A DNA stretch of 64,000 bases, from positions 248,001 through 312,000 of the forward strand of contig CACYPU010000001.1 in the NCBI GenBank assembly GCA_902776365.1, given 5' to 3'. The position numbers and the translations under genes were made by a program. Under the pieces are notes generated by a model that was not told the DNA's origin, did not search any database, and saw only the letters and a list, made by a program, of their open reading frames with translations. Of this stretch, positions 47,168-56,518 are shown in pieces; position 1 is the stretch's first letter; each line of letters starts with the position of its first letter. The DNA comes from an uncultured Bacteroidota bacterium (lineage in GTDB: Bacteria > Bacteroidota > Bacteroidia > Bacteroidales > P3).

Positions 47168-49825
47168 TTAACCCAGAGAGGCAATCTGTGCCTTGAGGGC
47201 AGCGATCTTTGTCTCGGCGTCACGCTGTTTGTTGCGTTCCTTCTCGATGACTGCCGCAGGAGCGCCGTTGACGAATTTCTCGTTGGAGAGTTTCTTGAGC
47301 ACGCTGTTGAGGAAACCTTCGGCGTATTTCAGTTCGTCCTGCAGTTTCTTGAGTTCTTCGTCTTTGTTGACGTTCTCGGGCATGGGGACGAAGCATTCCA
47401 TGGTTCCCACCATGAAACTCAAGGCTCCGGCAGGTTTCTCCTTGACCTCGGTGATGGCGCTGACATTGGCGAGCTTGCGGACGATGCCGTCGAAGCGGGA
47501 GAAACGGTAGCGGTCGTCGGCAGCGATGAAGGAGACCTCGAGAGCCTCTTTGGGCGAGAGGTTGCGGGTGTTGCGGATGTTGCGCACGCCGGCGATGACC
47601 TCGCGTGCGGTGTCGAACTCGTCGAGCAAGCGCTGGTCGTAGAAGACGCTGGTGGGCATGTGCTGGTTCATAATGCTGTAGTTGGCATTGATGAAGGATG
47701 CTTTCTCGTCGTCGACGCCAATGGTCTGCAGGGCATGCCAGATTTCTTCAGTGACGAAGGGCATGTAGGGGTGCAGGAGGAGCATGAGACGGCTGAAGAT
47801 GCTGACGGTGGCATCGTAGGTCTCGCGGTCGATGGGGGTGCCGTAGGCGGGCTTGACCATCTCGAGGTACCAGGAGCAGAAGTCATCCCAAGCGAGTTTA
47901 TAGGTAGCCATGAGGGCTTCGCTGAGGCGGTACTGGTCGAAGTCCTTCTCTATTTCCTCGATAACCTGGGCCATACGCTGCTCCATCCATTGGACGGCAA
48001 CCTCGTTCGAATTCTGAATTCCGGATTCTGAATTGATTTGCCAGCCGCTAATCAGTCTGAGTGCGTTCCATAGTTTGTTGCTGAAGTTGCGGCCTTGCTC
48101 GCAGATGCTTTCGTCGAAGGGAAGGTCGTTGCCAGCGGGAGCGGTGAGGAGCATGCCCATGCGGACGCCGTCGGCACCATATTTCTCGATGAGCTCGATG
48201 GGGTCGGGGCTGTTGCCGAGGGATTTGCTCATCTTACGGCCCAGCTTATCGCGCACAATACCGGTGAAGTAGACGTTGCGGAACGGCACATCGTTGCGGT
48301 ATTCCTCGCCAGCCATGATCATGCGGGCCACCCAGAAGAAGATGATGTCGGGGGCGGTGATGAGGTCGGCAGTGGGATAGTAGTATTTTATCTCCTCGTT
48401 GTCGGGGTTGCGGATACCGTCGAAGAGTGAGATGGGCCAGAGCCAGGAGGAGAACCAGGTGTCGAGGACGTCCTCGTCCTGGCGCAGTTTACCGGTGTAG
48501 TTGTATTTCTCGGCGGCTATCTTCTTGGCTTCCTCTTCGTTGAGGGCCACGACGGTCTCCACACGGCCGTTCACGTCGAGGTACCAGGCGGGGATGCGGT
48601 GACCCCACCAGAGTTGGCGGCTGATGCACCAGTCCTTGATGTTCTCGAGCCAGTGACGGTAGGTGTTTTTGAACTTGGCGGGGTGGAAGCGGATGGTGTC
48701 GTCCTCGACGACTTCGAGGGCCTTCTTGGCGAGGTCTTCCATCTTGAGGAACCACTGGGCAGAGAGCTTGGGCTCGATGACGGCGTCGGTGCGCTCGGAG
48801 TGGCCCACCTTGTTGGTGTAGTCTTCGATTTTCTCGACGAGGCCGGCCTCCTCGAGGTCTTTCATGATGGCCTTGCGGCAGGCGAAGCGGTCCATGCCGG
48901 CATAGCGGCCGCCATTGTCATTCAGGGTGCCGTTGTCGTTGAATATATCGATGGACTCGAGGCCGTATTTCATGCCGAGGTTGTAGTCGTTGATGTCATG
49001 CGCCGGGGTGATTTTCAGGGCGCCGGTGCCGAACTCGCGGTCGACATACTCGTCCATGATGATGGGGACGACGCGGCCCACACCGGGGACGATGACGCGC
49101 TTGCCCTTGAGCCACTGGTAGCGTTCATCCTCGGGATGCACGCAGACGGCGGTGTCGCCCATGATGGTCTCGGGACGGGTGGTGGCTACGACGATGTATT
49201 TGTCTTCACCCTCGACGTAGTATTTCAGGTAGAAGAGCTTTCCGTGGCTCTCCTTGTAGATGACCTCCTCGTCGGAGACGGCGGTGAGTGCTTGGGGGTC
49301 CCAGTTGACCATGCGGACACCGCGGTAGATAAGGCCTTTGTTGTAGAGGTCGACGAAGACGCGGATGACGCTCTCGTAGCGTATGTCATCCATGGTGAAA
49401 GAGGTGCGGTCCCAGTCGCAGGAGGCGCCGAGTTTGCGGAGCTGCTGGAGGATGATGCCGCCATATTTCTCTTTCCATTCCCATGCGTATTTCAGGTACT
49501 CGTCACGGGAGAGGTCGCGCTTGTTGATGCCGCGGTCAGCAAGCATCTTCACCACCTTGGCCTCGGTGGAGATGGAGGCGTGATCGGTGCCGGGGACCCA
49601 GCAGGCGTTCTTTCCCTGCATGCGGGCACGGCGGATGAGGACATCCTGGATGGTGTTGTTGAGCATGTGTCCCATGTGCAGCACACCGGTGACGTTGGGC
49701 GGCGGTATGACAATGGTGTAGGGTACGCGGTGGTCGGGCTCCGAGTGGAAGAGTTTTTTATCGAGCCAGAATTGATACCATTTCTCCTCAATTTGCCGAG
49801 GGTCGTATTTTGATGCTAATTCCAT
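47168..49825 (-). CDS. valS: valyl-tRNA synthetase
   Basis: Class I synthetase of 885 residues charging tRNA-Val, with editing of mischarged threonine. HIGH motif in [15 protein letters not shown], editing domain (about 190-340) with [24 protein letters not shown] motif in [14 protein letters not shown], the anticodon-binding helices and a C-terminal coiled coil ([17 protein letters not shown]). A stretch [12 protein letters not shown] in the anticodon-binding region is coded by GAATTCTGAATTCC-type repeat words (48006-48035). Follows the barrel gene by six bases. Confidence 0.97.
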   Translation of the reverse strand: MELASKYDPRQIEEKWYQFWLDKKLFHSEPDHRVPYTIVIPPPNVTGVLHMGHMLNNTIQDVLIRRARMQGKNACWVPGTDHASISTEAKVVKMLADRGINKRDLSRDEYLKYAWEWKEKYGGIILQQLRKLGASCDWDRTSFTMDDIRYESVIRVFVDLYNKGLIYRGVRMVNWDPQALTAVSDEEVIYKESHGKLFYLKYYVEGEDKYIVVATTRPETIMGDTAVCVHPEDERYQWLKGKRVIVPGVGRVVPIIMDEYVDREFGTGALKITPAHDINDYNLGMKYGLESIDIFNDNGTLNDNGGRYAGMDRFACRKAIMKDLEEAGLVEKIEDYTNKVGHSERTDAVIEPKLSAQWFLKMEDLAKKALEVVEDDTIRFHPAKFKNTYRHWLENIKDWCISRQLWWGHRIPAWYLDVNGRVETVVALNEEEAKKIAAEKYNYTGKLRQDEDVLDTWFSSWLWPISLFDGIRNPDNEEIKYYYPTADLITAPDIIFFWVARMIMAGEEYRNDVPFRNVYFTGIVRDKLGRKMSKSLGNSPDPIELIEKYGADGVRMGMLLTAPAGNDLPFDESICEQGRNFSNKLWNALRLISGWQINSESGIQNSNEVAVQWMEQRMAQVIEEIEKDFDQYRLSEALMATYKLAWDDFCSWYLEMVKPAYGTPIDRETYDATVSIFSRLMLLLHPYMPFVTEEIWHALQTIGVDDEKASFINANYSIMNQHMPTSVFYDQRLLDEFDTAREVIAGVRNIRNTRNLSPKEALEVSFIAADDRYRFSRFDGIVRKLANVSAITEVKEKPAGALSFMVGTMECFVPMPENVNKDEELKKLQDELKYAEGFLNSVLKKLSNEKFVNGAPAAVIEKERNKQRDAETKIAALKAQIASLG
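48006..48035. repeat. GAATTCTGAATTCC words inside valS
   Basis: TTCGAATTCTGAATTCCGGA followed by TTCTGAATTG: three to four copies of an ATTCTGAATT-like word in frame, coding [12 protein letters not shown]. Confidence 0.6.
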
Positions 49826-49831
49826 ATATCG

Positions 49832-50410
49832 TTATTTTTTCTCGCCAGACACACGCTGGAGACGTTCGTTCATTTTCTTGGTGTTGAAGGGGATGGAGAA
49901 TCCGACGGAGAAGTTGATGCCGTTGATTTCCGTGAACTTGGGTACGAACTCATAGCCGACAGAGAAGTGGACCATCCAGAGGTTGACGGCGACGGTGGGA
50001 GCCATGGTGAAGTAGGTCTCGCCCTCCTGCTCCCAGGTGTTGGTGGTGGCATTGAGGTGGGTGTCCTTGGTTTTGTTGAAGCCCATCACGAGCATGGGGC
50101 GGATGGAGATGGCGCCCCAGCCGGTAATTTGCTGGTCGAAGGTGTATCCAAGCCAGCCGCAGCGGAGAGACCATGTGGGCTCACGGAACTCAGTGGCGGA
50201 GATGTCGAAGCGTGCGCCGTCCTCGGCAAGACCGATGGAGAGGAGGCTTCCGCCGGCTAATGAAATGCCGTATTTATAGCCGGGCTGGTAGGAGTAGCCT
50301 ACCAACTTCAGCCATTTGTATTTGATGTTGAAGATGTTTTGGTCATCGTTTTGTGCGAAAGAGGTGGCCATCAGGGAAAGCATGGCGACGAAGAGGATGC
50401 TTTTTTTCAT
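49832..50410 (-). CDS. small outer-membrane beta-barrel protein
   Basis: 192 residues with signal peptide MKKSILFVAMLSLMATSFAQ and eight or so amphipathic strands rich in Gly and aromatic residues (WGAISIRPMLVMGFN, TYFTMAPTVAVNLWMVHFSV, GINFSVGFSIPF). The barrel is followed by a basic tail (KKMNERLQRVSGEKK), so it does not end on a classic aromatic residue. No specific family recognised. It is transcribed ahead of valS from a promoter at 50488. Confidence 0.72.
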   Translation of the reverse strand: MKKSILFVAMLSLMATSFAQNDDQNIFNIKYKWLKLVGYSYQPGYKYGISLAGGSLLSIGLAEDGARFDISATEFREPTWSLRCGWLGYTFDQQITGWGAISIRPMLVMGFNKTKDTHLNATTNTWEQEGETYFTMAPTVAVNLWMVHFSVGYEFVPKFTEINGINFSVGFSIPFNTKKMNERLQRVSGEKK

Positions 50411-50487
50411 CTGTATTAAGGTATTATTATTTATAAATATTTTGTTTCTAGTTTTCTACGGGCAAACGTCCCCGCAGTTCAAACTTG

Positions 50488-50495
50488 CAAATATA
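50488..50495 (-). promoter_or_regulatory. -7 promoter box for the barrel-valS pair
   Basis: TATATTTG followed by CA on the minus strand, about 78 bases before the ATG at 50410. Confidence 0.68.
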
Positions 50496-50566
50496 CGCAA
50501 AAAATTTGAAAAAGATGTTACCGATGGAAAAGTTTATAAGAAATTAACATGGAGAACAAGTTTTTT

Positions 50567-50597
50567 TTTGCAGATTGGGATTTTATTCGTAATTTTG
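50567..50597 (+). promoter_or_regulatory. complete Bacteroidota promoter for the zinc-ribbon-like secreted protein
   Basis: TTTG at 50567-50570, 19-base spacer, TAATTTTG at 50590-50597 followed by CA. About 30 bases of leader to the ATG at 50633. Confidence 0.85.
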
Positions 50598-50632
50598 CAT
50601 TCTGAAATTAAATGTATAATAACCATGTAATT

Positions 50633-52051
50633 ATGAAACGTCTTGTTGTTTTATCGTTTAGTTTGTTTGGACTCTTTATATGCTACCCCAAAGAGGGTAG
50701 GGCACAGATTCCGCCGGTGAGTGACCCACATTGCGCCTACTGTGGGGTGAATCTGAAGACTGGAGAGGCGCACAAGAAGGGCTGTAAATATTATTCGGAG
50801 CCTGAGGAGGAAGAATCGTCCAGCAGCAGTTCGTCGACGATTTCCACTCCGAGCACGTCAACAGCTAAGCCCGACGGCTTGAATCCGCGGCTTCCTTTTG
50901 CGAACGGACGCTGCCCCGAGTGCGGCAGGACGGTTCCCGGAGGGAGTTATATCAACGCCGAAAACATCCACGGCAACTGCCTGCTGGGCGATGCCATCTG
51001 GAAATACTGGCACTACCAGGGCATCTGGGGTAAATCGAAGAAGCAGAAAGAGAGCGACGAGGCCTGGAAGCAGATGAAGGATGCGGAAGCGGAAATCCTG
51101 GCTTTGGCGGAGAAGGCATTGAAGAGGGGGTACCCGGTGAACAATCAGAAACCCTCCACCCATCTGGCGGATTACACACCGGAGACGGAACATGCGAGTC
51201 TGTCGGAGCCTTTGCTGGACTGCCCTGTGGTAAAAGTCCTGCCTCAATTCTCAAGCATCAACGAGAGCGACATCCGCTATGCCGAGTCGGTGCCTATCAC
51301 CGGCAAGCACGAGTGGGGCATGATTGATTATGAGGCCACACTCGAATATTTTACCAGAATCAACAATGGAAGGCCCATCTCCCTCAAGGATTTGGAATAT
51401 GACTTCGAACGCTATAACCATGACGGCGGCCCCGTGGTGCTGGGTTTTCATCAGGCCAACGGAGGAACCGTCTGGTTTGTGTTCACCAAGACATCCGACG
51501 GCAAGTATGCACCTGCGCTGGGTGCGATAAACAACCAAACGGAGACGTTGGACAATGGAAACAAGGTACGGACCGACAATGTGCGCTACGAGGGGCAGGG
51601 GAAGTTCCTTGTCCGCGAGTATGAGGGCGGCCTCAAGCAGATTTTCAACGTCACTACCGGCAAGGCCATCACCAATGGCCCTGATGTCGGCGCGCTCAAC
51701 AAGTCGGTGGACGGGAAGCAGTTGGTTTATCTGCAGTGGAAGAATCTCTACTATATCTATGATGAAACGGGGAAGAAAGTTGTCATCGGCAACCAGGTTG
51801 AGCAGTACAGCAACGCCCTTGTGGTGAATATTATAGGTATTTATGCTTTGTACAACTGGCGCGGCGAGCGGCTCAGCCTGGAGGGCGTCGATCAGTTCGC
51901 CGAAATCAAGGCCTACAACGACGGCGAAGGTGGTACCTTCTATGTGCTGAAGGACATGAGTCGTGGCTATGCCGTGGTGGGGAAAGGATTCAGACGTATG
52001 GGCGGCTGGTATGGTTCTGAGGCTGATGCACTTAGTGCCTGGAGAAGATAG
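50633..52051 (+). CDS. secreted protein with two zinc-ribbon-like N-terminal motifs
   Basis: 472 residues. The signal peptide MKRLVVLSFSLFGLFICYPK is followed by two short cysteine motifs: HCAYCGVNLKTGEAHKKGC (about 31-49) and RCPECGRTVPGG (about 91-102), separated by a Ser/Thr-rich low-complexity stretch. The middle is helical and charged. The C-terminal 280 residues (from about YAESVPITGKHEWGM) form repeated beta strands with YEGQGKFLVREYEGGLKQIF and YAVVGKGFRRMGGWYG, perhaps a propeller-like fold. Not recognised as any known family. Cysteine motifs of this kind are uncommon in exported proteins. Confidence 0.7.
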   Translation: MKRLVVLSFSLFGLFICYPKEGRAQIPPVSDPHCAYCGVNLKTGEAHKKGCKYYSEPEEEESSSSSSSTISTPSTSTAKPDGLNPRLPFANGRCPECGRTVPGGSYINAENIHGNCLLGDAIWKYWHYQGIWGKSKKQKESDEAWKQMKDAEAEILALAEKALKRGYPVNNQKPSTHLADYTPETEHASLSEPLLDCPVVKVLPQFSSINESDIRYAESVPITGKHEWGMIDYEATLEYFTRINNGRPISLKDLEYDFERYNHDGGPVVLGFHQANGGTVWFVFTKTSDGKYAPALGAINNQTETLDNGNKVRTDNVRYEGQGKFLVREYEGGLKQIFNVTTGKAITNGPDVGALNKSVDGKQLVYLQWKNLYYIYDETGKKVVIGNQVEQYSNALVVNIIGIYALYNWRGERLSLEGVDQFAEIKAYNDGEGGTFYVLKDMSRGYAVVGKGFRRMGGWYGSEADALSAWRR

Positions 52052-52066
52052 TATCCCGAAAAAAAT

Positions 52067-52097
52067 ATTGCAGATTCAACCTTTTTTTGTATCTTTG
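52067..52097 (+). promoter_or_regulatory. complete Bacteroidota promoter for kamA
   Basis: ATTG at 52067-52070, 19-base spacer, TATCTTTG at 52090-52097 followed by CA, 77 bases before the kamA ATG. Confidence 0.83.
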
Positions 52098-52174
52098 CAT
52101 ATTCTATATTGTGGGCCAAAAGGTCTACGTATAGTTGTATTTTGTTGAATAATAAATAAAAAGCAATAGATTAT

Positions 52175-53422
52175 ATGAAAGTAAACCGCAGAAAAGAACT
52201 GTTCCCGAACGTCACCGACGAGCAGTGGAACGATTGGAAATGGCAGGTGAAGAACCGCATTGAGACCTACGAGCAGTTGAGCCAGTATTTCACCTTCGCG
52301 CCCGAAGAGGCTGAGGGTATCAAGAAGGCCCTGGCCAAATTCCGCATGGCCATCACGCCGTATTACCTCTCGTTGATTGACCCCAACGACCCGTACGACC
52401 CCATCCGCCGTCAGGCTATCCCCGCCGGCGAGGAGTGCAACATCGCCCCCGCCGACCTCAACGACCCGCTGCATGAGGACGAGGATTCGCCCGCTCCCGG
52501 CCTGACTCACCGTTATCCGGACCGTGTGCTGTTCCTCATCACCGACATGTGCTCCATGTACTGCCGCCACTGCACCCGCCGTCGTTTTGCTGGACAGAAG
52601 GACGACGAGAGCCCCAGCGAGCGTATCGAGAAGTGCCTGGCTTACATCGAGAAGACCCCGCAGGTGCGCGACGTGCTGCTTAGCGGTGGCGACGCCTTGA
52701 TGGTCAGCGACCAGAAGCTGGAGTACATCATTGGTCGTCTGCGTAAGATTCCTCATGTGGAGATCGTCCGCATCGGCAGCCGCACCCCTGTGGTATGCCC
52801 GCAGCGCATCACCCCTGAGCTGTGCGACATGCTGAAGAAATACCATCCCATCTGGCTCAACACCCATTTCAATCACCCCAACGAGTTCACTCCCGAGGCC
52901 GAGCAAGCCCTCGCTCGTCTGGCCAATGCCGGTATTCCCCTGGGCAACCAGACCGTGCTGCTGCGTGGCGTGAACGACTGTGTCCACGTGATGAAGAAAC
53001 TGATGCACGAGCTGGTGCGCAATCGCGTTCGTCCGTACTATATCTACCAGTGCGACCTGAGCATGGGTCTCGAGCATTTCCGCACCCCCGTGAGCAAGGG
53101 TATCGAGATTATCGAGAACCTCCGCGGCCACACCAGCGGCTATGCCGTGCCTACCTTCGTGGTCGATGCCCCCGGTGGCGGCGGCAAGACGCCCGTCATG
53201 CCCCAGTACGTCATTTCGCAGAGCCCCGACAAGGTCATCCTGCGCAACTTCGAAGGTGTCATCACCACCTACACCGAGCCGCGTGAATACCACGAGGAGT
53301 GCCACTGCGAGGCCTGCCAGGCCAAGAAGCGCGTGGACGAGGGTGTTGCCAGCCTGCTGGAGACCGACCGCATGGCCCTCGAGCCCAGCCACCTGATGCG
53401 CCACGAAAGAAACAAGAAATAA
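52175..53422 (+). CDS. kamA: lysine 2,3-aminomutase
   Basis: Radical SAM and PLP enzyme turning L-lysine into L-beta-lysine, the entry step of lysine fermentation or of beta-lysine osmolyte synthesis. 415 residues, matching clostridial KamA. The cluster motif is CSMYCRHCTRRR; PLP lysine region AVPTFVVDAPGGGGKTPVMP; the C-terminal CHCEACQAKK supplies zinc-binding cysteines absent from the shorter EF-P enzyme EpmB. No kamDE or kce genes are nearby, so the downstream pathway cannot be judged. Has its own strong promoter; porQ begins three bases after its stop. Confidence 0.94.
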   Translation: MKVNRRKELFPNVTDEQWNDWKWQVKNRIETYEQLSQYFTFAPEEAEGIKKALAKFRMAITPYYLSLIDPNDPYDPIRRQAIPAGEECNIAPADLNDPLHEDEDSPAPGLTHRYPDRVLFLITDMCSMYCRHCTRRRFAGQKDDESPSERIEKCLAYIEKTPQVRDVLLSGGDALMVSDQKLEYIIGRLRKIPHVEIVRIGSRTPVVCPQRITPELCDMLKKYHPIWLNTHFNHPNEFTPEAEQALARLANAGIPLGNQTVLLRGVNDCVHVMKKLMHELVRNRVRPYYIYQCDLSMGLEHFRTPVSKGIEIIENLRGHTSGYAVPTFVVDAPGGGGKTPVMPQYVISQSPDKVILRNFEGVITTYTEPREYHEECHCEACQAKKRVDEGVASLLETDRMALEPSHLMRHERNKK

Positions 53423-53425
53423 TAA

Positions 53426-54508
53426 ATGAAGGGAGTGCAAGGAGTGCAAGGAGTACAGGGAGTGCAGGACAAATGTATCCGTTGGAGGTATTGTCTTGCA
53501 CTCCTTGCACTCCTTGTACTCCCACACTCCTCTTTTTCGCAGATTGCCGGCCTGAACACCCTGACGGTGCTGGATCTCAGCAGTCAGGCGAGGACGTCGG
53601 GTTTGGGTTTCGATTATCTGTCAATTTTCGATGTCGACCCGACCATTGCCATCGACAACCCGTCGCTGTTGCGGCGCGAGATGTGTGGCATTGGCTCGCT
53701 GAGTTTCGTCTCCGTCTTCGACGGCACCTCGACAGGGTCGCTCTCTTATGCCCATCATTTCAAGAAGATTGGAACGCTGATGTTCTCGTTCCGTTTCAAC
53801 AGTTATGGTTCCTTCGAGGGCTATGACGAGGAGGAGATGCCGATAGGCAAGACGAGTGCTGCCGACTACGCATTGACTGTGGGATGGGGGACATGGCTTG
53901 ACTCGAACCTCAGCGTGGGTGTGAATTTCAAGCCCGTGCTGTCGCACTATGATGTCTATACCGCCTTTGCGGTGGCTTTCGATGTGGCGGGCAGCTATGT
54001 CAGCGACGACCGCAGCCTTGCGGCCACGGTGATGGCTCGCAACATCGGGGCACAGATTGCCACCTTCGACGGCACAAGCGAGACACTGCCTTTTGAGCTG
54101 AGTGCCGAGGTGTCGTACAAACTGGCCAAGGCACCCTTCCGTTTCTTCTTTGCTGCCACGGAGTTGCAGCGGTGGAACCTGCGTTATGAAGACCCTAACA
54201 ACCCCACCACGACAGTGGACCCCTTCACTGGCGAGGTGGAGAAGGAGGGCTGGTTCGAGGGCTTCCTCGACAATCTGATGCGCCACACCCAGTTTGGCGT
54301 TGAGCTCAATCTTGGCAAGGCATTCTTTGCTCGTGTGGGTTACAGCTACCGCCAGACGGCAGAGATGAGCGCCATCGATGCCATCAACTTCAGCGGCTTC
54401 TCCTTCGGCTTCGGTTTGCGGACCAAAAAGTTTGAATTCAGCTACGCCCACCGCAACTATCACCTCGGCCAGGCTCCAGACTTCTTCACTCTCAGTTACC
54501 GCTTTTAA
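53426..54508 (+). CDS. porQ: type IX secretion system protein PorQ
   Basis: Outer-membrane barrel protein of the FadL-like PorQ/PorV group, needed for attachment or sorting of type IX cargo. 360 residues: LTVLDLSSQARTSGLGFD, NPSLLRREMCGIGSLSFV, KAPFRFFFAATELQRWNLRY and a C-terminal aromatic end (FFTLSYRF). The N-terminus is remarkable: M-K followed by four GVQ units, then DKCIRWRYC and the hydrophobic LALLALLVLP before SSFSQ. Everything from residue 3 to about 34 is coded by one GGAGTGCAA palindrome, so the right arm supplies the signal-peptide core. No other in-frame ATG exists nearby, so this start is forced unless translation uses a rare codon. Confidence 0.88.
   Translation: MKGVQGVQGVQGVQDKCIRWRYCLALLALLVLPHSSFSQIAGLNTLTVLDLSSQARTSGLGFDYLSIFDVDPTIAIDNPSLLRREMCGIGSLSFVSVFDGTSTGSLSYAHHFKKIGTLMFSFRFNSYGSFEGYDEEEMPIGKTSAADYALTVGWGTWLDSNLSVGVNFKPVLSHYDVYTAFAVAFDVAGSYVSDDRSLAATVMARNIGAQIATFDGTSETLPFELSAEVSYKLAKAPFRFFFAATELQRWNLRYEDPNNPTTTVDPFTGEVEKEGWFEGFLDNLMRHTQFGVELNLGKAFFARVGYSYRQTAEMSAIDAINFSGFSFGFGLRTKKFEFSYAHRNYHLGQAPDFFTLSYRF
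53431..53530. repeat. GGAGTGCAA-word palindrome coding the porQ signal peptide
   Basis: Left arm: GGAGTGCAA, GGAGTGCAA, GGAGTACAGG, GAGTGCAGG words (53432-53468). Core GACAAATGTATCC ... GTATTGTC. Right arm: TTGCACTCC, TTGCACTCC, TTGTACTCCC (53494-53522). Same core ends as 11942-12047, but here wholly within a reading frame. Confidence 0.92.
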
Positions 54509-54531
54509 TCTGCGAGAATTTATGTTATGGT

Positions 54532-54608
54532 CGGCGAATTTAGCGAATTATGCGAACCTTTTTGCTGCGTAGCATTCGTAAAATTCGTTTAATTCGCCGA
54601 CGAAAAGA
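54532..54608. repeat. GCGAATT/AATTCGC-word palindrome before lplA
   Basis: Left arm CGGCGAATTTAGCGAATTAT and GCGAACC, core TTTTTGCTGCGTAGC, right arm ATTCGTAAAATTCGTTTAAT and TCGCCGACGAAAAG. The outermost TCGGCGAATT and AATTCGCCGA are exact mirrors. Confidence 0.85.
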
Positions 54609-54617
54609 ATAAGCCGT

Positions 54618-55562
54618 ATGCAGTTTATTGTTTCGAACCAGACGAATCCGTATTGGAACATCGCGGTTGAGAATTACCTCGTGGAGCACGCCGGGAGTGT
54701 TACGTTATACCTCTGGCGCAACCGCCGCACTGTTGTCATCGGGCAGAACCAGAACCCATACAGCGAGGTGAACGTCGAAGCCTTGGAGGCCGACGGCGGC
54801 TACCTGATGCGCCGTAAGACCGGCGGCGGGGCTGTCTATCACGATGATGGCAACCTCAACTTCTCCTTCGTTGTCCCTAAAAAATTGTATGACCAGACGC
54901 GACAGTTCTCCGTCATCCAGCGCGCTGTGGAGAGTTTTGGCCTGCATACCGAGCTCTCCGGTAGAAATGATATCCTGGCGGAAGGCCGCAAATTTAGCGG
55001 CAACGCTTTCAGCAAGGGTCGCGTCAACGACCTGCACCATGGAACACTGCTTATCAACGGCGATATGAGCGACTTAGCCCGTTACCTGAAACCCAAGCCC
55101 GCCAAGTTGCAGAAGCATGGCGTGCAGTCGGTACGCAGCCGCGTGGTGAACCTTTCGGAGCTGAATCCTGAGATTACGCCCGAGAGCATCGTGCCGAGGT
55201 TGAAGGCAGCTTTCGAAACGGAATATTCCGAGATTTCGGAAGTCTCCGAATTCTCCGAGATTATTAAAAAGCCCGAGGTTCGTGCCCTCTATGAACAGTT
55301 TGCTTCCGATGAGTGGAAGTATGGCCGCTGGCGCACCTTCACCGCCCAACGAAGCGCACAGTTCGACTGGGGAGGGGTAGAGGTAGCCCTCACCGTCGAC
55401 GAAGCCCGAGGCATCATCACCGATGTACAGATAGCCTCCGATGCCCTCGACCTCACCGCCCTCGACGAGGCCCGCCACATGCTCACCGGTGCCTCGACTT
55501 CCGTTGCTCCGCAGAGCGACAAGCCTATATTGAAAGACATATTTTCATTGATTTATGATTAA
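54618..55562 (+). CDS. lplA: lipoate-protein ligase A
   Basis: Activates free lipoate with ATP and attaches it to proteins such as GcvH. 314 residues: NPYWNIAVENYLVEH, WRNRRTVVIGQNQNPYSEVN, the lipoate/AMP-binding RRKTGGGAVYHDDGNLNFSF, and GRNDILAEGRKFSGNAF with KFSG. The C-terminal accessory domain (about 230-314) holds WKYGRWRTF. A short insertion YSEISEVSEFSEII at the domain junction comes from repeat words (55226-55260). Supplies lipoylation for the glycine cleavage genes in this window. Confidence 0.95.
   Translation: MQFIVSNQTNPYWNIAVENYLVEHAGSVTLYLWRNRRTVVIGQNQNPYSEVNVEALEADGGYLMRRKTGGGAVYHDDGNLNFSFVVPKKLYDQTRQFSVIQRAVESFGLHTELSGRNDILAEGRKFSGNAFSKGRVNDLHHGTLLINGDMSDLARYLKPKPAKLQKHGVQSVRSRVVNLSELNPEITPESIVPRLKAAFETEYSEISEVSEFSEIIKKPEVRALYEQFASDEWKYGRWRTFTAQRSAQFDWGGVEVALTVDEARGIITDVQIASDALDLTALDEARHMLTGASTSVAPQSDKPILKDIFSLIYD
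55226..55260. repeat. TCCGAGATTTC / TCCGAATTC words inside lplA
   Basis: TTCCGAGATTTCGGAAGTCT then CCGAATTCTCCGAGA: four tandem copies of a 9-base word TCCGARNTT in frame, coding SEISEVSEFSE. Confidence 0.65.
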
Positions 55563-55566
55563 TTGT

Positions 55567-56442
55567 ATGAAAAAAGCATTGAAAACACTGGCATTAATGG
55601 CTTCTGCCATTTGTATAGTCGGCATGGCCTCCTGCTCGGTGCACAAGAGGAACGTTTTGACAGAACGTCCGCAGCCCGAACAGATACAGGCAGCCCTCGA
55701 CAGCATCTGCGCCGAGGGCTACAACCTTTTCGTCGCCGAGCGTGTCAACTGGGTGGCCACCGACTCGGCGCTGGCGCATTGCGATGAAAACAACCTTCGC
55801 GGCAACATCATTTGGCAGCCGAACAGCGGCATGTGGAGCGCCGTGTTTTTCGACAGGGAGCAGAAGAACTGCCTTTTCGAGCTCGTCTATGATACCCGTA
55901 CAGGGGAGGAGCACTGTTTCTATGAGCCGCGCCCCCTCAGCGAGCAAGAGCGTGCGCAATGGGAGCTGAAGGGGACGATGTTCGACAATGCGATAAAAAG
56001 TTACGGCGACAGCCTGCGCTACAACAGCGACTACGGTCGCCCCAATATCGACTTCGTTCGCGTCGACCCCAACACCATCCGCATGTATATACTCCAGGGC
56101 GTCGAGCGGCCAAATGTCATCCCCTTCGGCAACGACTACAGCATTGATTTCGACAACAAGGGCAACACCAAAACTTTCCGTCGCTATCACCGAGGTTTTC
56201 TTCCTATGCGGACGGTTGACGAGAATGGGGAGAAGGTGGCGGCTATCTACCATTCCCACCTGAAGGACAACCCCTATATCACCCCCACGGACATCTGCAA
56301 CTTCTTGCTTTACCGAGGTGAGTTGGAGCAAGTCTACATCCTCAGCACTGCCCTCGACGGCTACATTATCTACAACGCCAAAGACAACAGCGCCGTATTC
56401 CTCTCCCGCGAGGTGATGGATAAGATAAATGGTAACAAATAA
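55567..56442 (+). CDS. lipoprotein of unknown function
   Basis: 291 residues with lipoprotein signal MKKALKTLALMASAICIVGM and lipobox ASC. The mature protein is acidic, with NIIWQPNSGMWSAVFFDREQ, HCFYEPRPLSEQE and YIIYNAKDNSAVF; no known family recognised. An in-frame ATG at 55555 overlaps the lplA 3' end; the ATG at 55567 directly before a normal signal peptide is preferred. Closely follows lplA and ends at a hairpin. Confidence 0.72.
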   Translation: MKKALKTLALMASAICIVGMASCSVHKRNVLTERPQPEQIQAALDSICAEGYNLFVAERVNWVATDSALAHCDENNLRGNIIWQPNSGMWSAVFFDREQKNCLFELVYDTRTGEEHCFYEPRPLSEQERAQWELKGTMFDNAIKSYGDSLRYNSDYGRPNIDFVRVDPNTIRMYILQGVERPNVIPFGNDYSIDFDNKGNTKTFRRYHRGFLPMRTVDENGEKVAAIYHSHLKDNPYITPTDICNFLLYRGELEQVYILSTALDGYIIYNAKDNSAVFLSREVMDKINGNK

Positions 56443-56443
56443 A

Positions 56444-56469
56444 AAAGACTGGCATTTTTGCCAGTCTTT
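56444..56469 (+). terminator. hairpin after the lipoprotein gene
   Basis: AAAGACTGGC, loop ATTTTT, GCCAGTCTTT: a perfect 10-base stem starting 2 bases after the stop. The T-run is short, followed by GAAAGATATTTTTT. Confidence 0.75.
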
Positions 56470-56518
56470 GAAAGATATTTTTTCGCTCATATTCAACGAA
56501 TGACTTTTAATTTTTAGT

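Noticed and set aside
52175-53422. EF-P lysine aminomutase EpmB
   Set aside because: 415 residues and a C-terminal CHCEACQAKK zinc region fit true lysine 2,3-aminomutase; EpmB is about 340 residues and lacks it.
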